Source of the DNA: an uncultured Candidatus Nemicrothrix sp. | GTDB taxonomy: Bacteria > Actinomycetota > Acidimicrobiia > Acidimicrobiales > UBA8592 | Direction: 5' to 3' | DNA: 19,771 nucleotides | Assembly (NCBI GenBank): GCA_913046155.1 | Contig: CAJWRY010000013.1 | Coordinates: forward strand, 1 to 19,771 | Shown: one piece after another, positions 1-7,329 of the stretch | Layout: every line of letters starts with the position of its first letter | Numbering within the stretch: the first letter of the stretch is position 1 | The notes under the pieces: model-generated | The model's input: the letters and a program-made list of their open reading frames with translations, nothing else | Told to the model about the DNA's origin: nothing | The model's database searches: none | Program-made: the position numbers and the translations under genes

Positions 1-233
<233 letters not shown>

Positions 234-332
234 TAACTTCAACTAACGAACTATTCGGGTGTTCGTGCTCGCTATGGAGATCTTGAGGAACTCCTCTTGA
301 AAATACGCGCCACATGCCTGTGGCCAATAGAT

Positions 333-448
333 TTCGGTGGTGATAGCGGTGGGGCCACACCCGTACCCATTCCGAACACGGAAGTTAAGCCCACCAGCGC
401 CGATGGTACTTGGGACGAGTGTCCCCGGGAGAGTAGGTCGCCGCCGGA
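333..448 (+). rRNA. rrf: 5S ribosomal RNA
   Basis: Complete 5S rRNA of about 116 bases. The core CCATTCCGAACACGGAAGTT (367-386) is the hallmark of bacterial 5S, and GAGAGTAGGTCGCCGCC closes the 3' side. Helix I is formed by TTCGGTGG (333-340) and CCGCCGGA (441-448), eight pairs including G-U pairs, which sets both ends. It follows the 23S gene in the standard operon order, with no tRNA gene between or after them in the window. Confidence 0.97.
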
Positions 449-457
449 TTTTCGATT

Positions 458-492
458 AGCAGCGGGTCGTAAGACCCGCTGCTTTATTTTTT
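458..492 (+). terminator. Intrinsic terminator of the rRNA operon
   Basis: A perfect 11-bp stem, AGCAGCGGGTC (458-468) against GACCCGCTGCT (473-483), is capped by a GTAA loop (a GNRA tetraloop) and followed at once by a T-rich tract up to 492. It begins 10 bases after the 5S 3' end, so it should stop rRNA operon transcription before the next gene starts at 539. Confidence 0.93.
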
Positions 493-538
493 ACTACCCT
501 ATACCATTTAGCTTTATGCCTAGTAGGCTTGGGCAGCT

Positions 539-1636
539 ATGAGTTCATCAGGAAAAGATAAACAAAAATCATCTACAAGCAGAGGAAGGTCTTCTAAAGG
601 TGCGAAGAGTTATGGCAGAAAAAGCGGCGGAGCTCCGCGAAAATACTCGAAGGGCAAAAACACTTCGTCAAAGACTGGTTCGATTGACCCAATACCAGGG
701 AATCAGAATTGGGGGGGACTAGCTAGAAAAGGAGTCCTCAGAGTTCATCATGACGATATAAAAACAGTAGAAGAGCAAGCTAATCAATCTGACGCTACAG
801 AAGAACTCTTTGAAGACCCTGAAGTGTTACGTTTACGCGAAGAGCGGGCCCAAAAGAGAGAACAACGAGACGCCCGAAAACGGGAACTGCAAGCAGAAGC
901 TAAAGCCGCACTGGACCGAGCTAATTCTAAGACTGTTCGAAAAAGTGAAGACGCGAAGCGACCCAGTAAAATCAAACAATATAAGCGCAAGCCGCTTTCA
1001 AACAAACGCAACAGTAACCAAGACGTAAGCGCCAAATTACGAAAGATTCTCGGTTCAGCAGATAGTCAGAAAGCTTACAAAAGATTGAGAGAAGCAGACG
1101 CTTTTTTTCAACAAGATCAATTCCCAGAAGCAAAGAGAAAGCTTGCACCTCTAATAAAAAAAGCTGGGAAAGTTTCAGAGATACAGGAGTTATATGGCCT
1201 GATATGTTACCGCCTCAATGACTATGCAAATGCCGCTTTCGCATTAGAACAATTCCGTTCCTTGGCACAATCAACAGAACGTCACCCTATTTTAATGGAT
1301 TGCTATCGAAGTGAGAGTCGTTGGGAGGACGTTAAATACCTCTGGGGTGAGTTAGCCGATGTTTCACCTGACGCTGCGACAGTTGCAGAAGGAAAAATTG
1401 TTTACGCTAATAGTTTTGCCGATCAAGGAAATTATCCCAAAGCCATAAATATTTTAGAGAAGGGTTGGCGCGCTCCCCAGCGCCCTCAAGAACATCATTT
1501 GCGAAAAGCATACGCTTTAGCAGATCTCTACGACCGAGCTGGCATGCCAGTCAAAGCACGTGAGTTATTTGCTTGGATAAACGCAAGTTCTATAAATTAC
1601 CTTGATGCTTCAGATAGGTATGAAGAGTTGACTTAG
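539..1636 (+). CDS. Basic, disordered-N-terminus TPR-repeat protein
   Basis: A 365-residue protein of unproven function. Residues 1-50 are rich in Ser, Lys, Arg and Gly; 85-125 is a charged, Arg/Glu-rich probable helix or coiled coil; 125-165 is again strongly basic. From about 175 on the sequence becomes regular alpha-helical repeat of TPR type, with pairs such as AYKRLREADAFFQQDQFPEA, LYGLICYRLNDYANAAFALE and ANSFADQGNYPKAINILEKG. A short motif, WGGLARKG (58-65), looks conserved in actinobacterial relatives as I remember them. No signal peptide or membrane segment is seen. The ATG at 539 lies 47 bases after the rRNA terminator tract and has only a weak Shine-Dalgarno match. In Mycobacterium a TPR protein (Rv1691) sits a few genes before tlyA, so this may be the same family; that link is inference. 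Confidence 0.85.
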   Translation: MSSSGKDKQKSSTSRGRSSKGAKSYGRKSGGAPRKYSKGKNTSSKTGSIDPIPGNQNWGGLARKGVLRVHHDDIKTVEEQANQSDATEELFEDPEVLRLREERAQKREQRDARKRELQAEAKAALDRANSKTVRKSEDAKRPSKIKQYKRKPLSNKRNSNQDVSAKLRKILGSADSQKAYKRLREADAFFQQDQFPEAKRKLAPLIKKAGKVSEIQELYGLICYRLNDYANAAFALEQFRSLAQSTERHPILMDCYRSESRWEDVKYLWGELADVSPDAATVAEGKIVYANSFADQGNYPKAINILEKGWRAPQRPQEHHLRKAYALADLYDRAGMPVKARELFAWINASSINYLDASDRYEELT

Positions 1637-1639
1637 CCA

Positions 1640-2527
1640 CTAGGTATTGGAAGCGTCAAAAATACTTTGAATTGAACTATCCAATAAACTATCAAAATCA
1701 CTTTGTGATTGTTGCGCACTTAAACCTTCAGTTAGGGCCCTAGAAAAGCTAGCAACGACGCCGGAATTACGCGACATACGAGCATTTGCTTCTTCGCGAG
1801 AATACCCTCCAGAGAGGGCAACAACACGCAGGATCTTCTCGCTCTCGACAAGCCCACTATAAAAGTTGTCTTCCTCAGGCAAAGTCAGTTTTAACATCAC
1901 TGCATCTCCCCCTGAAAGGAGTTCCAGGTTTCGCATAATAGCATCACGCATAAGTCCTTCACAGGCTGATTTTTCGGGGCTGTGAATATCTACTTCTGGC
2001 TCTATTATTGGCATCAGCCCTGCTTGGAGAATCCGATTTCCAATTTCGAACTGTTGATCCACCACGGCGTTAATTCCATCCTCGTCGGCTGATTTAATAA
2101 CCGAGCGCATTTTCGTACCGAAGATATTATTTTCTGAGGCTTTATCAAGAAGACCATCTAAGCCATCTATCGGTTTCATGACTTGGACACCATGTTGTTC
2201 ATCTGCGAGACCTTTATCAACCTTCAAGAATGGAACCACCCCTTTAATACTCCAGAGATAATCAGATGAACTCATTCCATCAATAGAGCGATCCATTGTA
2301 TTCTCAAATAAGATAGCACCAAGGATCCTAGATCCAGAGAAACTTTGACTAGTAATTATCCTGGTCCGCATTTCGTGAATGCGGTCAAACATTTCATCGT
2401 CGCCATTATATTGAGACTCTTCAATTCCATATGCTTTAAGTGCTTTCGGAGTGCTACCACCGCTCTGATCAAGGGCCGCAATAAAACCAGATCCAGTTCT
2501 AATCTTTTCTAATTGTTCGGAATTCAT
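1640..2527 (-). CDS. fda: Class I fructose-bisphosphate aldolase
   Basis: Cleaves fructose 1,6-bisphosphate to dihydroxyacetone phosphate and glyceraldehyde 3-phosphate, or the reverse in gluconeogenesis, by a Schiff-base mechanism without metal. The 295-residue length fits the bacterial class I type known from Staphylococcus Fda. Hallmarks seen: the N-terminal FIAALDQSGGSTPKALK (15-31), MRTRIITSQSFSG (53-65), GVVPFLKVDKGL (96-107), IIEPEVD (174-180), the likely Schiff-base lysine K213 in VMLKLTLP, and the phosphate-binding VVALSGGYSREEA (235-247). The gene is convergent with the TPR protein gene, ending 3 bases from its stop, and divergent from korA. No terminator hairpin is visible between the two convergent stops. 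Confidence 0.96.
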   Translation of the reverse strand: MNSEQLEKIRTGSGFIAALDQSGGSTPKALKAYGIEESQYNGDDEMFDRIHEMRTRIITSQSFSGSRILGAILFENTMDRSIDGMSSSDYLWSIKGVVPFLKVDKGLADEQHGVQVMKPIDGLDGLLDKASENNIFGTKMRSVIKSADEDGINAVVDQQFEIGNRILQAGLMPIIEPEVDIHSPEKSACEGLMRDAIMRNLELLSGGDAVMLKLTLPEEDNFYSGLVESEKILRVVALSGGYSREEANARMSRNSGVVASFSRALTEGLSAQQSQSDFDSLLDSSIQSIFDASNT

Positions 2528-2705
2528 TTACAGGTCCATTCTTTGGTCATAATGTGCTTAGACTAGACCATAGAGAATAAGTCTGCATAGCAAGTGGACT
2601 GATGAGAAATAAGTCACACACATATCTTTAGAAGGGTCAGTGCCAATAGGTTAATATACGACTATCGTCAACATGTTGGATTAAGTAGGGATCAAGGGGG
2701 ATTCC

Positions 2706-4583
2706 GTGGCGGATACCATTTCACAGCCTGAAATTAGAGAAGTTAACAGAATCATTGTTCGTTTTGCCGGTGACTCTGGAGACGGCATGCAACTCACTGG
2801 GGAGCGCTTCACAAGTGCAAGCGCACTTTTCGGAAATGATCTTGCTACCCTTCCCGAGTTCCCTGCAGAGATCAGAGCTCCACAAGGAACGCTCGCAGGA
2901 GTTTCGGCATTTCAAGTTCAGGTATCCGACCATGACATTACAACGCCAGGTGATGCACCCAACGTTCTTATAGCAATGAATCCTGCCGCTCTAAAGAAAG
3001 AGCTCTCAAAGCTCGAGGATGCGGGAACAATAATTGTAAACCTTGACACTTTTGAGGAAAGAAACCTTAAAAAAGCGGGATATGAAGAGAACCCACTCGA
3101 AACAGGTGAACTATCGGAGTACACGTTATTCCAAGTTCCTATGACTTCGTTAACCAAAGAAGTTTGTAAAGAAATTGAGGGTATTAAGCCACGTGATGCG
3201 GAGAGATCAAAGAATTTCTTTGCCCTAGGACTAGTATCATGGCTTTACCAACGGCCACTTGAACCAACACTTGACTGGATAGAAAAGAAATTCGGCAAAT
3301 CACCTCAAGTTGTCGCCGCTAATAACGCAGCCTTCAAGGCAGGTCATGCCTATGGGGAAACGACAGAGGCATTTGACTATGCATACGAAGTAAAGCCGGC
3401 TGCACTAGAACCAGGTGAATACACCAATATAAACGGTAACACAGCCTTATCTTGGGGCCTTGTCGCTGCCGGTAAGTTATCTGACCGTCCAGTTTTTCTT
3501 GGTTCATACCCAATCACTCCAGCATCCGATATCCTCCACGAATTAGCCAAGCATAAAAACTTCGGTATTCAGACATTCCAAGCCGAGGACGAAATAGCGG
3601 CTGTTGCTTCCTCAATTGGAGCTTCATTCGCAGGTGACCTTGCTTTGACTACTACTAGTGGGCCAGGTATCGCCTTAAAAGGGGAAGCTATCGGTTTAGC
3701 TTTCAATCTGGAATTACCACTAGTAATTATAGATATCCAACGTGGGGGTCCCTCCACTGGATTGCCCACGAAAACTGAAGCGTCAGACCTCCTGATGGCT
3801 ATGTACGGACGTCACGGGGAATCTCCAATACCGGTGATTGCACCTTACAGTCCTGGACATTGCTTTCATGTCGCTATTGAAGCTTGTCGCATCGCATTAA
3901 AGTACCGCACTCCGGTCATGCTTCTCTCCGATGGCTATTTGGCAAATGGTTCCGAACCATGGAAATTGCCAGATGTAGATTCATTGCCGGACATCTCAAC
4001 GACCTTCACTACGGAACCAAACCATGTAGATGAGGATGGGAACTCCCATTTCTGGCCCTATAAACGTGATCCAGAGACTTTGGCTCGCGCGTGGGCTATC
4101 CCGGGAACGCCCGAGCTCATGCATAGGATCGGTGGCATAGAGAAAGAAGACGGGACTGGAAATATCTCGTATGACCCATCCAACCACCAAAAAATGACTG
4201 ATATTCGACAGACTAAGGTTGATAATATAGCCAACGATATGCCTCTCACTTGGGTAGAGGGGGACCTGGACGCTGATGTTCTGATGATTGGTTGGGGATC
4301 TACATGGGGTTCAATAGCAAGCGCTGTGAAGCAAGCCCGAAGTGAAGGTCACAAAGTAGCACACGCTCATCTTATTCATATCAATCCATTCCCAAAGGAT
4401 CTTGGGGAAGTTCTGTCACGCTATAAAACAGTAATTTGTCCCGAAATGAATATGGGGCAATTATCTAAACTCTTACGCGCTGAATTCCTTGTGGATGTTC
4501 AATCTCTAAATAAAGTTCAAGGACAACCCTTTACAACAACTGAGTTGCACGAAACAATTCTTGTAGCTCTCGGAAAGAAATAA
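2706..4583 (+). CDS. korA: 2-oxoacid:ferredoxin oxidoreductase, fused gamma-alpha subunit (KorA)
   Basis: With KorB it converts a 2-oxoacid, probably 2-oxoglutarate, plus CoA to the acyl-CoA (succinyl-CoA) and CO2 while reducing ferredoxin. At 625 residues it is a fusion: the gamma domain comes first (residues about 12-195, with RFAGDSGDGMQ at 19-29 and LPEFPAEIRAPQGT), then the alpha pyrimidine-binding domain (from about 240, with GSYPITPASD near 265, TTSGPGIALKGEA near 315 and QRGGPSTGLPTKTEASDL near 345). The C-terminal part ends with the family's NKVQGQPF motif. Start is GTG, chosen because AAGGGGG (2694-2700) lies 5 bases before it. KorB follows after 8 bases, one operon. The substrate 2-oxoglutarate is inferred from similarity to mycobacterial KorAB; another 2-oxoacid is possible. 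Confidence 0.95.
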   Translation: MADTISQPEIREVNRIIVRFAGDSGDGMQLTGERFTSASALFGNDLATLPEFPAEIRAPQGTLAGVSAFQVQVSDHDITTPGDAPNVLIAMNPAALKKELSKLEDAGTIIVNLDTFEERNLKKAGYEENPLETGELSEYTLFQVPMTSLTKEVCKEIEGIKPRDAERSKNFFALGLVSWLYQRPLEPTLDWIEKKFGKSPQVVAANNAAFKAGHAYGETTEAFDYAYEVKPAALEPGEYTNINGNTALSWGLVAAGKLSDRPVFLGSYPITPASDILHELAKHKNFGIQTFQAEDEIAAVASSIGASFAGDLALTTTSGPGIALKGEAIGLAFNLELPLVIIDIQRGGPSTGLPTKTEASDLLMAMYGRHGESPIPVIAPYSPGHCFHVAIEACRIALKYRTPVMLLSDGYLANGSEPWKLPDVDSLPDISTTFTTEPNHVDEDGNSHFWPYKRDPETLARAWAIPGTPELMHRIGGIEKEDGTGNISYDPSNHQKMTDIRQTKVDNIANDMPLTWVEGDLDADVLMIGWGSTWGSIASAVKQARSEGHKVAHAHLIHINPFPKDLGEVLSRYKTVICPEMNMGQLSKLLRAEFLVDVQSLNKVQGQPFTTTELHETILVALGKK

Positions 4584-4591
4584 GAGACAAT

Positions 4592-5623
4592 ATGACTGAT
4601 ACTGCTTCTGCTTCAGCCCCAGCAACTACTAAAGCTGACTGGACAAGTGATCAAGAGCCACGTTGGTGCCCGGGTTGTGGTGACTATTCTGTACTAACTG
4701 CAATGCAGCTTATGTTGCCTGAGTTAGATGGACGTCCTGAAGACACTGTTTTTATCTCGGGAATAGGTTGTGCTGCAAGGTTCCCTTACTACATGAATAC
4801 GTATGGAATGCATTCAATACATGGAAGAGCACCAGCAGTTGCTACAGGCCTTGCTATTTCTCGTCCAGAACTTGATGTATGGGTCATCGGTGGGGACGGA
4901 GACATGTTGTCAATTGGAGGTAACCATCTCATACATGCAATGAGAAGGAATATTGATTTCACAATTCTTCTGTTTAATAATCAAATATATGGTCTAACAA
5001 AAGGCCAATATTCTCCTACGAGCGAAGTTGGCAAGGTCACAAAATCAACTCCAATGGGTTCGATAGATCAACCTTTCAATGCCGTAAGTATAGCCCTGGG
5101 CGCCGAGGCCACATTTGTGGCTAGAACGCACGACATGGATCGCAAGCACATGCAAGAAACCTTTAAGCGTGCGCATGCCCACAGGGGCTCTTCATTGGTG
5201 GAGATTTATCAAAACTGCAACGTTTTTAATGATGGTGCATTTGGTGCGATTACCAAAAAAGATAAAAGGGATTCAATGCTTATTCAACTTACTCATGGGG
5301 AACCAATTCGTTTTGGTTCTGAAAAAGAGTTTGGTGTTATCTCGGATCATTCAGGTAATGCTCAAGTTGTCAAGGTTGCAGACGTTGGCGAAAAAGCTCT
5401 TATCGTCCATGATGAAGGTTCAGAAAATCCAAGCATCGCATTTGCCCTTTCTCGGTTATCCAGTGGGCCTTATGAGCCCACACCTATGGGAGTATTTCGC
5501 GAAGTTAAGCGACCTGAATATTCTAAAAATGTTAATCAGCAAATCAAGGTTGCTAAAGAACAGAACGGAGATGGTGACTTGCATGAACTTCTTCGGTCTC
5601 AACCTACTTGGGTAGTTGATTAA
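4592..5623 (+). CDS. korB: 2-oxoacid:ferredoxin oxidoreductase, beta (TPP-binding) subunit (KorB)
   Basis: The thiamine-diphosphate-binding partner of KorA, 343 residues. Seen are the RWCPGCGDYSVL motif with C26 and C29, GIGC with C60, and YQNCNVFNDG with C209; the two-cysteine motif plus the later cysteines are the usual ligands of the single [4Fe-4S] cluster in this subunit type. The TPP/Mg motif is GGDGDMLSIGG (100-110) with the paired NN (129-130) and QIYGLTKGQYSPTS after it. No separate ferredoxin-like delta subunit gene is adjacent, as in mycobacterial KorAB, where the complex is two-subunit. The start ATG is 8 bases after the korA stop. The first 20 or so residues are Ala/Ser/Thr-rich and not conserved. 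Confidence 0.95.
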   Translation: MTDTASASAPATTKADWTSDQEPRWCPGCGDYSVLTAMQLMLPELDGRPEDTVFISGIGCAARFPYYMNTYGMHSIHGRAPAVATGLAISRPELDVWVIGGDGDMLSIGGNHLIHAMRRNIDFTILLFNNQIYGLTKGQYSPTSEVGKVTKSTPMGSIDQPFNAVSIALGAEATFVARTHDMDRKHMQETFKRAHAHRGSSLVEIYQNCNVFNDGAFGAITKKDKRDSMLIQLTHGEPIRFGSEKEFGVISDHSGNAQVVKVADVGEKALIVHDEGSENPSIAFALSRLSSGPYEPTPMGVFREVKRPEYSKNVNQQIKVAKEQNGDGDLHELLRSQPTWVVD

Positions 5624-5637
5624 GGTATTCTTTACCT

Positions 5638-6411
5638 ATCGCACGAACAAATTTAAACGACGAACTCCTTCGTAGAGAACTAGTTACTGAGCCGGAAGAG
5701 GTTGCTGCTCTTGTGTCTGAGCATCGGGTTAAGGTAAATGGAAGTTTTGCTCTTAACGCTAATCAACTGGTTAAAAAATCGGACAGTATTATTATTGAAC
5801 CGTTACCCAAGGAGTTTGTGAGTCGTGGGGGAGAGAAACTATCTCATGCAATACAGTCTTTTAATCTTGCTGTAGAAGGAGCGAACTGTATTGATATCGG
5901 CTCTTCCACTGGTGGTTTCACGGATTGCCTATTGCAACGAGGAGCGGGGAGAGTCACCTGTGTCGATGTCGGGTATGGGCTCCTTCATGAGAAGATCACT
6001 TCTGATAGACGGGTTACCGTCCTTGAGCGAACAAATATTAAAAATATCTCCGGAGAGTCGCTTGCACAAACATTTGACATCGTTGTAGTCGACTTAAGTT
6101 TTATTTCCCTGAAAACAGTGATGAAAAATATTTTGAGCTTGGCAAATCCTGGAGCTTCAATAGTGATGCTTATCAAGCCTCAATTTGAAGCAACAAAATT
6201 AGAAGCTAGTAAATCTAAAGGTGTGATAGTTGATCGCGATATTTGGATTCGGACAATAAATAAAGTGTTGGCGTCGGCATCGAAACATGGAGGTAACGCT
6301 CAAGGTATTGTTGTGTCTCCCGTGCCTGGGAAGGCTGGCAATAAAGAGTTCCTTCTGTCAATCTCAAAGCAATTTCCAGCACAAGAGATCCATTTGTCCG
6401 AATTAGTGTAA
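5638..6411 (+). CDS. tlyA: TlyA family 2'-O-ribose rRNA methyltransferase (apparent ATC start)
   Basis: A SAM-dependent methyltransferase of the TlyA/hemolysin A family; in Mycobacterium it 2'-O-methylates both 16S and 23S rRNA, and loss gives capreomycin resistance. From 5638 the product is 257 residues: an N-terminal S4 RNA-binding domain (ARTNLNDELLRREL, then SEHRVKVNG), followed by a Rossmann-type catalytic domain with IDIGSSTGGFTD, CVDVGYG, VLERTN, VVDLSFISL, LIKPQFE and the terminal SPVPGKAGNKEFLL. The first ordinary start in frame is GTG 5713, which would delete about half of the S4 domain. Upstream of it the frame stays open with clear S4 similarity back to ATC 5638, just where homologues have the Met of MARR, and AAGG (5622-5625) lies 12 bases before. 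I therefore place the start at ATC 5638; if only GTG 5713 is used the protein is 232 residues. Confidence 0.85.
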   Translation: MARTNLNDELLRRELVTEPEEVAALVSEHRVKVNGSFALNANQLVKKSDSIIIEPLPKEFVSRGGEKLSHAIQSFNLAVEGANCIDIGSSTGGFTDCLLQRGAGRVTCVDVGYGLLHEKITSDRRVTVLERTNIKNISGESLAQTFDIVVVDLSFISLKTVMKNILSLANPGASIVMLIKPQFEATKLEASKSKGVIVDRDIWIRTINKVLASASKHGGNAQGIVVSPVPGKAGNKEFLLSISKQFPAQEIHLSELV

Positions 6412-6463
6412 ATATGGCATTTCATTAGTGTTTAAGTAAGCGATTAAGCCTACGATAAAACAT

Positions 6464-7309
6464 ATGAATCGCTTTATTGTGTATATCAATACAAGGCGAC
6501 CTGAGGCTATAGGACATGCGACTGAGCTAATGGGGTGGCTTGAAGAGATGGGGAATAGTTGTCATTTCGCACCTGAATCAGCAGTTGCGGTTGGCCGGCC
6601 AGAACTAGCAATTAAAGAAAGCGATATTACAACTGATTTTCAATTAGCTATTGCTTTGGGAGGTGATGGCTCAGTTTTGAGAACCGTGACGGCGGTGAGC
6701 GATCATCAGATTCCTGTTCTTGGGATTAATTTCGGTCGAATAGGGTACCTCTCCGGAGTGGAGCCAAGCCTTTCGCGTCAGCGAATAAGTCAGTTCCTGG
6801 AGGGGGATTTCTATCTTGAAAAGCGAATGAGGCTTAAAATAAAGTCATCCATTGAAGAGAATTCCTTCTACGCGTTGAATGAGGTAGTCGTTGAAAAGAT
6901 TGATCCAGGAAGAACGGTTCGATTGGCGCTTGAGATCAATGGGGATTTCTTCACTTCTTATGCAACTGATGCATTAATTGTCGCCACGCCAACCGGTTCT
7001 ACGGCGTATTCAATGTCTGCACGTGGGCCAATAATTGATCCCATGCATCAAGCTATCCTCCTCACGCCAGTGGCTCCTCACTCGCTTTTTGATAGAGCAC
7101 TTGTTCTCTCGCCAGATGATGAATTGAAAATATCTGTACTGCCAGATTGTGGGGCCTCATTTGCAGTTGATGGAAACGTTTCGGGCAATCTTGAGCTTGG
7201 CGATTCAATTATCTGTTCATCAGCAGAAAAACCTGCTCTGCTAGTGTCATTTGGAGGAAGTAACTTTCATCAAGCGCTTAAGGGGAAATTTGGTCTGTCA
7301 GACCGGTAA
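6464..7309 (+). CDS. nadK: NAD kinase
   Basis: Phosphorylates NAD to NADP, the source of cellular NADP(H). The 281 residues carry the family motifs: GGDGSVLRT (66-74), with the conserved Asp at 68, PVLGINFGRIGYLS (84-97), NE (139-140), and the diagnostic TPTGSTAYSMSARGPI (175-190). The C-terminal beta-rich domain includes FAVDGN. The position between tlyA and recN is the standard actinobacterial order. The ATG at 6464 fits the usual N-terminus of the family, although no Shine-Dalgarno sequence is visible in the 52-base gap after tlyA. Confidence 0.96.
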   Translation: MNRFIVYINTRRPEAIGHATELMGWLEEMGNSCHFAPESAVAVGRPELAIKESDITTDFQLAIALGGDGSVLRTVTAVSDHQIPVLGINFGRIGYLSGVEPSLSRQRISQFLEGDFYLEKRMRLKIKSSIEENSFYALNEVVVEKIDPGRTVRLALEINGDFFTSYATDALIVATPTGSTAYSMSARGPIIDPMHQAILLTPVAPHSLFDRALVLSPDDELKISVLPDCGASFAVDGNVSGNLELGDSIICSSAEKPALLVSFGGSNFHQALKGKFGLSDR

Positions 7310-7329
7310 GGAGAGGCACGGAAGTATAA

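Noticed and set aside
310..323. Hairpin CCACA-TGCC-TGTGG in the 23S-5S spacer
   Set aside because: Only five pairs with no T-tract; it may take part in rRNA processing but cannot be supported alone.
234..332. tRNA gene in the 23S-5S spacer or after the 5S gene
   Set aside because: No cloverleaf or T-loop consensus is seen there.
297..542. Open frame of 81 codons over the 5S rRNA and terminator
   Set aside because: It runs across the conserved 5S gene and hairpin and has no protein-like features.
5115..5615. 166-codon frame inside korB, same strand
   Set aside because: Shadow in another frame of a gene with clear conserved motifs; composition is not protein-like.
5713..6411. tlyA starting at GTG 5713
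   Set aside because: It would remove the first half of the S4 domain, for which clear sequence similarity is present in frame upstream; kept only as the alternative start.
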